Assembly (NCBI RefSeq): GCF_014656055.1
Contig: NZ_BNBR01000004.1
Span: forward strand, 635,081-699,080
Source: Streptomyces griseosporeus
GTDB taxonomy: Bacteria; Actinomycetota; Actinomycetes; Streptomycetales; Streptomycetaceae
Direction: 5' to 3'
Length of the DNA stretch: 64,000 nucleotides
The translations under genes and the position numbers were made by a program. Positions 17,482-26,058 of this stretch are shown here, one piece after another. How positions within the stretch are numbered: position 1 is the first letter of the stretch; each line of letters begins with the position of its first letter. The notes beneath the pieces are model-generated. The model was not told where the DNA came from. It searched no databases and was given only the letters and a program-made list of their open reading frames with translations.

Positions 17482-18153
17482 GTGCTGTCTGCGGAGGGCG
17501 TCGAACTGTTCTACGGCGAGACGCCCGCCGTCAGGCATGCGGAACTGCTGCTGCGCCGCGGTGAGGTCGCAGCGATCACCGGGCAGAGCGGCTCCGGTAA
17601 GTCCTCCTTGCTCTACTGCCTGGCGGGCGTGGTGCCCGTCGCCGACGGTGAGGTCCGTTTCGAGGGCCGCGTCCTCGGGCGCATGGACGACGAAGACCTC
17701 TGCACACTCCGCCGTGAGCGGTTCGGGTTCGTCTTCCAGTACGGCGAGTTGCTTCCGGAGCTGACCATCGAGGAGAACGCGGCTCTGCCGCTGCGCCTTC
17801 TCGGCCAGCGCAAGGGGCCGGCGCTGGCTGCCGCAGCTGAGGTCCTGGGCCGGCTCGGTCTCGGCAAGCTGCGCCGCCGTCGACCGTCGCAGCTTTCCGG
17901 AGGTCAGTGTCAACGGGTCGCTGTGGCGCGTGCCTTGGTCCACCAACCGGCCGTCGTGTTCGCGGACGAACCGACCGGCTCGCTCGACAGCACCAACGCT
18001 GCCGCCGTACTCAACGAGTTCCTGACGCTGGCGCGGTCCATGGGGACGGCCGTGGTGCTCGTCACCCACGACGAACAGGTGGCCGCCCAGGCGGACAGCC
18101 TCTACACGATGCGCGACGGAGTGCTCGTCCCCAGGGCTCGGGAGGCGACATGA
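17482..18153 (+). CDS. ABC transporter ATP-binding protein (MacB/LolD type)
   Basis: A 223-residue ATPase with Walker A GQSGSGKSSLL, Q-loop FQYGELLPELTIEEN, signature LSGGQCQRVAVARAL, Walker B VVFADEPTGSLD and H-loop VLVTHD. The GSLD after Walker B and the ELTIEEN loop place it in the MacB/LolD/FtsE group that pairs with FtsX-fold permeases and often works as a mechanotransducer rather than a pore. The start is uncertain: GTG 17482 is given, but a rare ATC at 17467, in frame with AGGGGA upstream, is better spaced. Its stop overlaps the permease ATG as ATGA, so the two are translationally coupled. Confidence 0.93.
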   Translation: MLSAEGVELFYGETPAVRHAELLLRRGEVAAITGQSGSGKSSLLYCLAGVVPVADGEVRFEGRVLGRMDDEDLCTLRRERFGFVFQYGELLPELTIEENAALPLRLLGQRKGPALAAAAEVLGRLGLGKLRRRRPSQLSGGQCQRVAVARALVHQPAVVFADEPTGSLDSTNAAAVLNEFLTLARSMGTAVVLVTHDEQVAAQADSLYTMRDGVLVPRAREAT

Positions 18154-20444
18154 AGGAGTTCCTTCTGGGGCTGCGCCTGCTGCTGGGGAGCGGCAGGGGC
18201 AATCGGGCGCGCTTTCTGCTCATGGTGATGGGCAGTGCAGTCGGTGTCTGCTGTCTGGCGGTCGTCCTCGCGATCCCGGGGCTTCTGGCGGCCCAGGATG
18301 CTCGTAAGGCGGCGCGTGAGCCTGACTGCTCGAACGGCCTCGGCGAGTGCACCGCCGAGCACGGAGCCGGGCTCGCGCTGACCAGGCTGGATCCGTACGG
18401 TGCGGACCCCCTCACACGGATCTTTGTCGCCCGGGGCGGCAAGCCCATTGCCCCTCCGCCTGGCCTGCGGGCCCTGCCCTTTCCCGGCGAGGTGGTCGTC
18501 TCACCACGTCTCCATGACGCACTTCGGCATGACCCCGGCCTGGCCAAGATGCTTCCCGGCCGGGAGGCGGGCATCATCGCCGCCCGTGGACTGGCTCACC
18601 CCGACGAGTTGTACGCCTACATCGGTGTCCGTCGAGACCAGATCAAGGGCGGTGGCCATCTCACCGCCTTCGGGGGCAGGCATACGGACTTCCCCACCGT
18701 GGAATCCTCCACGCTGGACATCTTGCGTTTCACCCTGTCGGGAATCGTCCTCCTGCCTCTCGCGGTCTATCTCTCGGTGTGCGCCAGGCTGTCCGCAGCC
18801 GCACGTGTCAGGCGGCTGGCCGCGCTGCGGCTGCTCGGACTGAGCAGACGGGGCCTGCAACGTGTCAATGCCGCGGAGACGGTCGTTGCAGCGTTCCTGG
18901 GGGCAGTCCTGGGGCTCGGTGGGTACTGGGTCGTCAACCAGCTCGTGTCCCGGATCGGCCTGCCAGGCTTCGACTGGTATCCGTCCGACGGGTCGCTTCC
19001 TTTCAGGGCCGTCGTTGTCTGTCTTCTCGGTTGCCCGGTGCTGGCCTGGTTCGTGAGCCGGTTCGGAGCAAAGAGGGCGGCGGACAATCCGCTGGCGGTG
19101 CGACGCAGTGCGGAGGTGAAGGCGCCCGCACTGTGGGGTTTGGTGCCACTGATCCCGGGGCTGGGCATCATCGTTGGCTACTGCGCGGTCGGAGCTGCCG
19201 GCCATGCGCCGAGCGACACCAAGCTCTCTTCCGTCCTCATGCCCGTCGCCGTCGTGCTGGTCGGTGCCGGGCTCGTGCTGACGTTGCCCGCCCTGTCGCG
19301 CGCCCTCGCCAGGAAGATCGCCGCAACCACCGGTTCGCTTACCCTCGGCATCGCCATGCGCCGCAACGAGGTGGAGCCCAGCGGAACTCTCCGCGTGGCC
19401 ACCGGACTAGTGCTCCTCGTCTACGCCGCTTCGCTCACCCAGGGCGTCCTCATCGAACTGGACCAGGTGTCGAAGAACACCGCCCCGGTCCAGGCGTACA
19501 GCATCCAGCTTTCGGAGCTGACCGACGACAAACGACGAGCAGTCGGTGAAGTTCCCGGTGTCCGCACTCATATGGTCGAGGCCACGTCCTGGTCGGACAG
19601 CGATGCACCTGGTCCATTCCCTGCCATCCAGGCGGTCATCGCCACCTGCGGCCAACTGCGGGGCATGGCCTCGGTGCTGAAGGGGTGCGTGGAAGGCCGC
19701 CCGGCCCGGCTGATGGTTCCCGGCGACACCTACGACGACGCCAGCCGCCCGGGCGCCCGATTTCCGTTCCGCCTCGTCGACGATGACGGACGGCACAGGA
19801 CCCTGACGGTCCAGGTGCCTCAGCAGACGGTCCACTACCAGGACGACGCCGTCACCCACACCGTCAGCAGCGGCACGGTGCTCATCCCGCCGTCCCTCCT
19901 CCCCGAAGGATTCCGCCCTGATTACGGGAGTCTGACGCTGCTCAGCGACTCGGCACCCCAGGTTGTGCGTTCGGTTCTCCAGGGCATCGCGGCCGTCGAC
20001 CCCACCCTAGAAGTGGAGACTGAGGGCGTGGACATCGCCGCACTGCGACAGATCAGCGTCATCAAAACACTGCTCGGCGTCGGCATGGTCCTCGGCCTCG
20101 TCATCGGTGTCGCCGCCTATCTCGTCGCCGCCACCGACCGGGCCATGGAACGGAAGTCGCAGGTCACCGCTTTGTCCCTGCTCGGGGCCAGGCGGCGCAC
20201 CCTCCGGGCCGTGCAAGTTGCTCAAGTGGTGTTGCCTCTTGTCGTCGGGCTGTTGCTTGCCGTCGTCACCGGTAAGGCCGCCGAGTCCAGTTATCTCGTC
20301 ACCGGGGGCGGGAGCGTCTTCTGGGACGGGGACGGGGTGCCCTTGTTGTTGGCCAGTGCTGTGGGGGCCGTTGTCGTGGCCGCGCTCGGGGCCCTGCCGT
20401 TGATCGGGCGGCGGATCGATCCCGAGTTGATCCGGCGGGACTGA
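18150..20444 (+). CDS. FtsX-like ABC transporter permease
   Basis: A 764-residue membrane protein with two FtsX/MacB permease blocks. An N-terminal helix (RFLLMVMGSAVGVCCLAVVLAIPG) is followed by an extracytoplasmic stretch to residue ~190, a block of helices with cytoplasmic RRLAALRLLGLSRRGL, a second extracytoplasmic part, and a C-terminal block with SLLGARRRTLRAVQVAQVVLP. It partners with the upstream ATPase. The pair may move a lipid, peptide or antimicrobial, or drive an envelope process; the adjacent secreted protein is a candidate client. GC3 is visibly lower than in flanking core genes. Confidence 0.9.
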   Translation: MKEFLLGLRLLLGSGRGNRARFLLMVMGSAVGVCCLAVVLAIPGLLAAQDARKAAREPDCSNGLGECTAEHGAGLALTRLDPYGADPLTRIFVARGGKPIAPPPGLRALPFPGEVVVSPRLHDALRHDPGLAKMLPGREAGIIAARGLAHPDELYAYIGVRRDQIKGGGHLTAFGGRHTDFPTVESSTLDILRFTLSGIVLLPLAVYLSVCARLSAAARVRRLAALRLLGLSRRGLQRVNAAETVVAAFLGAVLGLGGYWVVNQLVSRIGLPGFDWYPSDGSLPFRAVVVCLLGCPVLAWFVSRFGAKRAADNPLAVRRSAEVKAPALWGLVPLIPGLGIIVGYCAVGAAGHAPSDTKLSSVLMPVAVVLVGAGLVLTLPALSRALARKIAATTGSLTLGIAMRRNEVEPSGTLRVATGLVLLVYAASLTQGVLIELDQVSKNTAPVQAYSIQLSELTDDKRRAVGEVPGVRTHMVEATSWSDSDAPGPFPAIQAVIATCGQLRGMASVLKGCVEGRPARLMVPGDTYDDASRPGARFPFRLVDDDGRHRTLTVQVPQQTVHYQDDAVTHTVSSGTVLIPPSLLPEGFRPDYGSLTLLSDSAPQVVRSVLQGIAAVDPTLEVETEGVDIAALRQISVIKTLLGVGMVLGLVIGVAAYLVAATDRAMERKSQVTALSLLGARRRTLRAVQVAQVVLPLVVGLLLAVVTGKAAESSYLVTGGGSVFWDGDGVPLLLASAVGAVVVAALGALPLIGRRIDPELIRRD

Positions 20445-20453
20445 GGCGCGGCG

Positions 20454-20936
20454 CTACTCGCAGGCCACCCCGTCGCCGTCCCGGTCCAGTTGGCGGCTGT
20501 AGCCGGGGTCGCCCGCGTAGAGCGGGGTGGCGCCGGCGGCGCGGGCCTCCGAGCAGTTGGCGTAGGAGACCGAACCCCCGCTGCCGCCGCCGGTGGTGCC
20601 CGAGTACGAGTCGTCCGCCGCCGCGTCCGCCGTCACCGTCGTCGTGACCCGCACCGTCTCCGTGGCCGTCACCGTCGTCGCCGGTGCCGGCTTCGCCGAC
20701 GCGGTCGCCGTCTGCGTCGCGGTGGTGGTCGCGGTCGTCGTCACCGTGACCGTCGGACGCGGGGACGCCGCCGCCGGCTTGGCGTCGTCCGTCGTCTTGC
20801 CGGCGCCGGAGCCGTCGTCGGAGGCGCCGATGCCCACCCCGAGGAAGAGGGTGACGGCCAGGGCCGGCAGGACGTAGCGCTTTCGCGCCCAGCGAGGGGT
20901 GGGGGTAGGGACCGGCGTGGTGTATGGGTTTGTCAT
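20454..20936 (-). CDS. Excalibur calcium-binding domain protein
   Basis: A 160-residue protein with one N-terminal membrane segment (RYVLPALAVTLFLGVGIGAS, residues ~20-40), a long Ala/Thr/Val-rich linker, and a C-terminal Excalibur domain of ~37 residues ending in DRDGDGVACE, the DxDxDGxxCE calcium loop, with a partner cysteine in YANCSEARAAG. The domain should be outside the cell, tethered by an uncleaved signal anchor. Such domains usually accompany nucleases or cell-wall proteins; here it stands alone. A GGGGGAA ribosome site lies upstream. Confidence 0.9.
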   Translation of the reverse strand: MTNPYTTPVPTPTPRWARKRYVLPALAVTLFLGVGIGASDDGSGAGKTTDDAKPAAASPRPTVTVTTTATTTATQTATASAKPAPATTVTATETVRVTTTVTADAAADDSYSGTTGGGSGGSVSYANCSEARAAGATPLYAGDPGYSRQLDRDGDGVACE

Positions 20937-21096
20937 GGTGGAGGTTCCCCCTTTGTGTGGTGCTTGAAGGGTGAACCTGAACCTAGACGGCCGGCTCCAG
21001 CCTTGTGCCGGTGTGATGGTTCTGTGATGAAGCTGACCATGCGTCAGGGCCCGGTCGGTGTCGTGCGTCAGTCCGACCGGGCCCCTGCGTGCTCGC

Positions 21097-21447
21097 TCAG
21101 GCGGTGCGTACCTCGTACGCCGTCACCCGTACCGCCTCGTCGTCCAGGCACTGCCCGGACGCCAGGTCGAAGCGCTGCTTGAGCAGCGGGCTGGCGACGA
21201 AGGGGCGGCCCTGGTGGGTGCCGGTCAGGCCGCGGGAGAGGACCGCCGCGCCCGTGAAGGGGTCACGGTTGTCGATGGCGTACAGCTCGCCCGCACGGTC
21301 GCGGAACAGGGCGACCTGGCGGCCGTCCGGCAGCAGGGCGGCCACGCCCCGGCCGGGGAGCAGATGGCTCAGGTCGCAGACCGTGAACCAGTCGTCGTCC
21401 AGGCGCAGCTGGACCTTCAGGTCGGTCGTCTCGAGTGCCAGGGTCAT
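21097..21447 (-). CDS. nirD: Nitrite reductase (NAD(P)H) small subunit
   Basis: A 116-residue Rieske-fold protein of the NirD type. The core has WFTVCDLSHLLPGRGVAALL, VALFRDRAGELYAIDNRDPF and GTHQGRPFVASPLLKQRFDL; the Cys/His iron-sulphur ligands of true Rieske proteins are absent, as expected for NirD. It associates with NirB to reduce nitrite to ammonium in the cytoplasm. Its ATG overlaps the nirB stop (ATGA), and it is the last gene of the operon. Confidence 0.95.
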   Translation of the reverse strand: MTLALETTDLKVQLRLDDDWFTVCDLSHLLPGRGVAALLPDGRQVALFRDRAGELYAIDNRDPFTGAAVLSRGLTGTHQGRPFVASPLLKQRFDLASGQCLDDEAVRVTAYEVRTA

Positions 21448-24050
21448 CGCTGGGCGCTTCCTTCCAGGACTTCTTCGGCAGGCCGCAGGCCGATGGTCAG
21501 CAGCGGCAGGTCGGGCTTGATCTGGTCGCGCTCGGGGACGAAGCCCACGACCGGGTCGGGGGTGTCGGGGGCGTTGATGAAGGACACGAAGCGGGCGAGC
21601 TTCTCGGGGTCGTTGATGGTCTCGGCCCACTCGTCGCGGTAGTGCGCGACGTGGGCCTGCATCAGCTGCTCCAGCTCGTCGCAGATGCCGAGGGAGTCGT
21701 GGACCACCACGTCCCGTACGTGGTCCAGGCCGCCCGGGATCCGCTCCAGCCAGGTCGAGGTGCGCTCCAGGCGGTCGGCCGTGCGGATGTAGAACATCAG
21801 GAAGCGGTCGATCAGGCGGATCAGTTCGGCGTCCGAGAGGTCCTGGGCCAGGAGATCGGCGTGACGGGGAGTCGCGCCGCCGTTGCCGCCGACGTACAGG
21901 TTCCAGCCGTTCGCCGTGGCGATGACGCCGAAGTCCTTCGACTGGGCCTCGGCGCACTCGCGCTGGCAGCCGGAGACCGCCGACTTCAGCTTGTGCGGGG
22001 AGCGCAGCCCCCGGTAGCGCAGCTCCAGGTCGATCGCCATGCGGACGGAGTCCTGCACGCCGTAGCGGCACCAGGTGGAGCCCACGCAGGACTTCACCGT
22101 GCGCAGCGCCTTGCCGTACGCGTGGCCGGACTCGAAGCCGGCGTCCACCAGGCGCGCCCAGATCAGCGGGAGTTGCTCGACGCGGGCGCCGAACATGTCG
22201 ATGCGCTGGCCGCCGGTGATCTTCGTGTAGAGCCCGAAGTCGCGGGCGATCTCGCCGATCACGATCAGCTTCTCCGGGGTGATCTCACCGCCGGGGATGC
22301 GCGGGACGACGGAGTACGAGCCGTTCTTCTGCAGGTTGGCCAGGAAGTGGTCGTTGGTCTCCTGCAGGGCGGCCTGCTCGCCGTCGAGGACGTAGCCGCT
22401 CGCGCCGATCGCCGGGGCGAGGGAGGCGATGATCGAGGCGACGGCCGGCTTGCAGACGTCGCAGCCGTCGGTGCCGCGGGCGCTCTCGCGGCCGTAGCGG
22501 TCCAGCAGGTCCTGGTAGGAGTTGATGCGCAGGGCGAGGACGATCTCGTACAGCTCCTCGCGGGTCTGCGAGAAGCAGGCGCACAGGCCCTTGTCGACCT
22601 CCATGCCGGACGCCTCCAGCTCCGCGGTGACCAGCTGGCCCAGCACCTTCACGCAACTGCCGCAGCCGGTACCGGCCTTGGTGCACTTCTTCACCTCGGG
22701 CACGGTGGTGCACTGGTGGTCGGTCACCGCGCCGCGGATCGTGCCCTTGCTGACGTTGTGGCAGGAGCAGATGATCGCGTCGTCCGGCAGCGCGGACGGG
22801 CCGAGCTGGGCCGGGGCCCCCGCGCCGGCGGGCAGCACCAGCGCCTCCGGGGAGATCGGCGGGACCGAGCCGGTCAGCGCGCGCAGCGTGCCGTACGCCT
22901 CCGCGTCGCCGACCAGGATGCCGCCGAGCAGCGTGCCGTCTCGGCCGATGACCAGCTTCTTGTACAGGCCGGCACGGGAGTCGGAGTAGACGACGTCCAG
23001 GCAGTCCTCGGTGGTGCCGTGCGCGTCACCGAAGGACGCCACGTCCACGCCGAGCAGCTTCAGCTTCGTCGACAGGTCGGCGCCGGTGAAGGACGCCTCG
23101 TCGGCGGCGATGGTCGCGGCGGCCGTCGCGGCCTGCTCATAGCCGGGGGCGACCAGGCCGTACACCCGGCCGTCCGCGGCGAGCGCGCACTCGCCGATCG
23201 CGAAGACGTGCGGGTCGGTGACGGTGCGGCACTGCTCGTCGACCGCGATGCCGCCGCGCTCGCCGACCGCCAGGCCGCAGTCGCGGGCGAGCTGGTCGCG
23301 GGGGCGGACACCGGCGCTGAACACCACCATGCCGGCGCTCAGTTCGCTGCCGTCGGACAGCTTCATGCCGGTGACGGCGCCGTCCTCGCCGACCACGATC
23401 TCCTGCGTGCCCACCCCGGTGTGCACGCTCAGGCCCATGTCCTCGATGGTGCGCAGCAGCGCGGCGCCGCCGCCCTCGTCGACCTGCACCGGCATCAGCC
23501 GCGGCGCGAACTCCACGATGTGCGTCTCGATGCCGAGGCCCTTGAGCGCGCCGGCCGCCTCCAGGCCGAGCAGACCGCCGCCGACGACCGCGCCGACCTC
23601 GACCTTCTTGGCGTACTCCTCGATCGCGAGGAGGTCCTCGATCGTGCGGTACACGAAGCAGCCGTCGGCGTCCTTGTTCGGCACGGGCGGCACGAACGGG
23701 TAGGAGCCGGTGGCGAGGACGAGGGTGTCGTACGTGAAGACCTGCCCGGAGCGGGCCGTGACCGTCCTCGCCTCCCGGTCGACGCTCTCGGCCGGGTCGC
23801 CGACGTACAGCTCGATGCCGTGGTCCTTGATGAACTCCCTGTCCGTCAGGGACAGGTCCTCCGGGGTCTTGCCGGAGAAGTACGAGGTGAGCTGGACGCG
23901 GTCGTAGGCGGGACGCGGCTCCTCGCACAGCACGACCACGCGGTGCGTGGCGGTCAGGCCGCGCTCGGCGAGCGCTTCGAGGAAGCGCTGGCCGACCATG
24001 CCGTGGCCGACGAGCACGATCGTGGGGGTGGCCCCCAGGGTGGCGGTCAT
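21444..24050 (-). CDS. nirB: Nitrite reductase (NAD(P)H) large subunit
   Basis: An 868-residue enzyme carrying out six-electron reduction of nitrite to ammonium. The N-terminal FAD/NAD domain begins TIVLVGHGMVGQRFLEAL and has LGLEAAGALKGLG for the NAD site. Residues ~430-490 hold the BFD-like [2Fe-2S] site (CSCHNVSKG and TGCGSC). The C-terminal siroheme/[4Fe-4S] domain has CVGSTWCRYG, and CQREC with the remaining cluster cysteines. Length is normal. It starts directly after the stop of the upstream FAD oxidoreductase and overlaps nirD. A GlnR-type box upstream of the operon suggests nitrogen control. Confidence 0.97.
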   Translation of the reverse strand: MTATLGATPTIVLVGHGMVGQRFLEALAERGLTATHRVVVLCEEPRPAYDRVQLTSYFSGKTPEDLSLTDREFIKDHGIELYVGDPAESVDREARTVTARSGQVFTYDTLVLATGSYPFVPPVPNKDADGCFVYRTIEDLLAIEEYAKKVEVGAVVGGGLLGLEAAGALKGLGIETHIVEFAPRLMPVQVDEGGGAALLRTIEDMGLSVHTGVGTQEIVVGEDGAVTGMKLSDGSELSAGMVVFSAGVRPRDQLARDCGLAVGERGGIAVDEQCRTVTDPHVFAIGECALAADGRVYGLVAPGYEQAATAAATIAADEASFTGADLSTKLKLLGVDVASFGDAHGTTEDCLDVVYSDSRAGLYKKLVIGRDGTLLGGILVGDAEAYGTLRALTGSVPPISPEALVLPAGAGAPAQLGPSALPDDAIICSCHNVSKGTIRGAVTDHQCTTVPEVKKCTKAGTGCGSCVKVLGQLVTAELEASGMEVDKGLCACFSQTREELYEIVLALRINSYQDLLDRYGRESARGTDGCDVCKPAVASIIASLAPAIGASGYVLDGEQAALQETNDHFLANLQKNGSYSVVPRIPGGEITPEKLIVIGEIARDFGLYTKITGGQRIDMFGARVEQLPLIWARLVDAGFESGHAYGKALRTVKSCVGSTWCRYGVQDSVRMAIDLELRYRGLRSPHKLKSAVSGCQRECAEAQSKDFGVIATANGWNLYVGGNGGATPRHADLLAQDLSDAELIRLIDRFLMFYIRTADRLERTSTWLERIPGGLDHVRDVVVHDSLGICDELEQLMQAHVAHYRDEWAETINDPEKLARFVSFINAPDTPDPVVGFVPERDQIKPDLPLLTIGLRPAEEVLEGSAQR

Positions 24051-25265
24051 TCAGGAGCCTCCATCGTTGGTGAGCAGGTGGAGCAGAGGGCCGCCGTCGG
24101 AGGGGAGCGGCTCTGCTCCCTCCCAGGCGCGGGCGAGCGCGCCGACGGTGCCGAGTTCGCCGACGAGGACCCCGCCGACCAGGCGGTCGTCGCGGACGAC
24201 GACCTTGCGGTAGGTGCCGCGGGTGTGGTCGGTGAGCTGCACGACGTCGTCGCCCGGCTGCGGGACGGTCTCGCCGAACGCGGCGAGGTCCAGGGAGTCC
24301 TGCCCGGTCAGCGTGAGCCGGGTCAGGGCGCGGGTGCCGGCGTAACGGGCGGAGGTGTTCCCCGCCAGCAGATCGGCGAGCACGTCGGCCTGTTCCAGCG
24401 CGGGTGCCGCCAGGCCGTAGACCGTGCCGTCGTGCTGGGCGCAGTCGCCGATGGCCCGGATGTGCGGGTCGGAGGTGCGCAGCTCGTCGTCGACGAGGAC
24501 GCCCTTGTGCACGGCGAGCCCCGCCTCCTTGGCGAGACCGGCCCGCGGGTGCACCCCGCAGGCCAGCACGACGAGGTCGGCGTCGAGGGCGTAGCCGTCG
24601 GCCATCTCGACCGAGCGGACCGCGCCGCCGACGCAGCGCACGTCCCGTACCCGGCACTCGGTGTGGACCTCGACGCCGAGGTCGGTCAGGTGCCGCTTGA
24701 CCAGCCGCGAGGCGCTCGGGTCCAGCTGACGCTCCATCAGCCGCTCGGACTGCTGGGCGAGCACGACCTGGGCGCCGCGCTGGGCGAGCGCGCGGGCGGC
24801 GGACACCCCGAGCAGTCCGCCGCCGATCACCACGGCCTTGGTGCCGGGCCGTACGGCCTTCGACAGGCCCAGGCAGTCGTCCATCGTGCGGAACGCGTGC
24901 ACGCCCTCGGGCAGCACGTGGTCCGGCGTGAACAGGCCGCGCAGCGGCGGCAGGACCGGGTTGGAGCCGGTGGCCAGGACCAGCGTGCCGTAGGCGATCC
25001 GTGAACCGTCGGCGCAGCTCACGGTCCGCTCCACGCGGTCGATCCCGGTCACCCGGGCCCGGGTCAGCGCGGCCGGCGCGGGGAGGGCGATCACGTCCGG
25101 GCTGTAGCGTCCGGCCAGCACCTCGGCGAGCAGGACCCGGTTGTACGGCCGGTGCTCCTCCTCGCCGACGAGCAGCGCGGGCACGCCCAGCTCACCGAGT
25201 CGCCTGGCGAGCCGGACGCCCGCGAGGCCGGCGCCGATCACCACCACACGCGTATTCGAGGTCAT
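24051..25265 (-). CDS. FAD/NAD(P)-dependent oxidoreductase of the nitrite reductase operon
   Basis: A 404-residue flavoprotein resembling the isolated N-terminal half of NirB: an FAD-binding RVVVIGAGLAGVRLARRLGE at the start, an NAD-binding KAVVIGGGLLGVSAARAL in the middle, and the FAD-contacting IRAIGDCAQHDG. It lacks the BFD and siroheme domains. It is the first gene of the nirBD operon and directly abuts nirB. It could pass electrons from NAD(P)H to nitrate reductase NasA, encoded 8 kb away, or to NirB; this is inferred from context. The ATG lies 23 bases after a GlnR-like box, leaving little room for a leader. Confidence 0.88.
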   Translation of the reverse strand: MTSNTRVVVIGAGLAGVRLARRLGELGVPALLVGEEEHRPYNRVLLAEVLAGRYSPDVIALPAPAALTRARVTGIDRVERTVSCADGSRIAYGTLVLATGSNPVLPPLRGLFTPDHVLPEGVHAFRTMDDCLGLSKAVRPGTKAVVIGGGLLGVSAARALAQRGAQVVLAQQSERLMERQLDPSASRLVKRHLTDLGVEVHTECRVRDVRCVGGAVRSVEMADGYALDADLVVLACGVHPRAGLAKEAGLAVHKGVLVDDELRTSDPHIRAIGDCAQHDGTVYGLAAPALEQADVLADLLAGNTSARYAGTRALTRLTLTGQDSLDLAAFGETVPQPGDDVVQLTDHTRGTYRKVVVRDDRLVGGVLVGELGTVGALARAWEGAEPLPSDGGPLLHLLTNDGGS

Positions 25266-25288
25266 GTCCAGGAGCCTGCGGTGCGGGT

Positions 25289-25326
25289 GTTTCCCGGTGG
25301 CATCGCATCTGTTTCCCGTGAGGAAC
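25289..25326 (-). promoter_or_regulatory. GlnR-type box upstream of the nirBD operon
   Basis: On the minus strand the sequence reads GTTCC-n6-GAAAC-n6-GATGC-n6-GAAAC, matching the Streptomyces GlnR pattern (gTnAc-n6-GaAAc repeated). Both b-sites are perfect GAAAC and are exactly 22 bp apart. It ends 23 bases before the ATG of the first nir gene. GlnR is known to control nitrite reductase in S. coelicolor. Confidence 0.65.
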
Positions 25327-25519
25327 GCTGCCCTCAGCGGGGTCGACAGGGGGGTGTGAGGGTTCGGGACGGGTGGCGGGAGGTGTCTGTGAGGTGGGGC
25401 GGCCCCCGGTGCGGGGTGGGGTTACCCGAACCCTTGGGATCCGTGGCGGCACCATCGTGTACGACGGGCGGGGCCGGGAGGCTGGGGGAACAGCCCACTT
25501 CCGACCAGGGGGAACAGCC

Positions 25520-26029
25520 ATGGCCACCACTCACCTGTCCCGTCCCGCGAACGCCGCCCTCCTCGCCGTACGGCGGATCGTGCGGGAGCCGTTCACGGCC
25601 GCCGCGTGGCGGCGCACCGCCTACGCCGTCCTGGCCCTGCCGGCGGGCTTCGTCCCGGTGGGCCGGTGGCAGCGCGCGCTGCTGCGGAGGCTGCTCGGCG
25701 TCCGGGTGCCGGCCGGCGGCCGGGGCCGGCCGCTGCTGCACACGCTGGCCGCCACCCCGTTCAACCTGGTCGTCGCCGCCGTCACCCTGTACGGCTGGTC
25801 GCTGGTGCCGATGAACCTGGGCTGGCCGCTGCGCGTGGGCGACGACTACGCGTCCGCGTGGGGCGGGCCCACCTTCGCCGGGGCGTGGGCGTTCCACGCG
25901 GTGGTCGGGGGGCTCGGGTTCCTGCTGCTGATGCCGTGGCTGGTGCGGGGGATGACCGCCGTGCAGGCCCGGCTGGCGACCCGTGTCCTCGGCCGGGGCG
26001 GCAACCGGACCGGCGGGGGCCGGGCCTGA
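25520..26029 (+). CDS. Membrane sensor-domain protein
   Basis: A 169-residue membrane protein with about three to four hydrophobic stretches (RRTAYAVLALPAGFVPVG, TPFNLVVAAVTLYGWSLVPM, AFHAVVGGLGFLLLMPWLV). Its LLRRLLGVRVPA segment resembles ARRLLGVEIDAPV in the N-terminal region of the next gene's histidine kinase, so it looks like a free-standing copy of that sensor domain. AGGGGG precedes the ATG. It ends 29 bases before the kinase and is probably co-transcribed, perhaps as a co-sensor. Confidence 0.75.
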   Translation: MATTHLSRPANAALLAVRRIVREPFTAAAWRRTAYAVLALPAGFVPVGRWQRALLRRLLGVRVPAGGRGRPLLHTLAATPFNLVVAAVTLYGWSLVPMNLGWPLRVGDDYASAWGGPTFAGAWAFHAVVGGLGFLLLMPWLVRGMTAVQARLATRVLGRGGNRTGGGRA

Positions 26030-26058
26030 CCGACGACGCACCCCCTAGGTTGACCGTC

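Noticed and set aside
21435-25004. 1189-codon open frame opposite the nir operon
   Set aside because: The opposite strand encodes NirB, NirD and a flavoprotein with all motifs; this frame is low-complexity mirror sequence.
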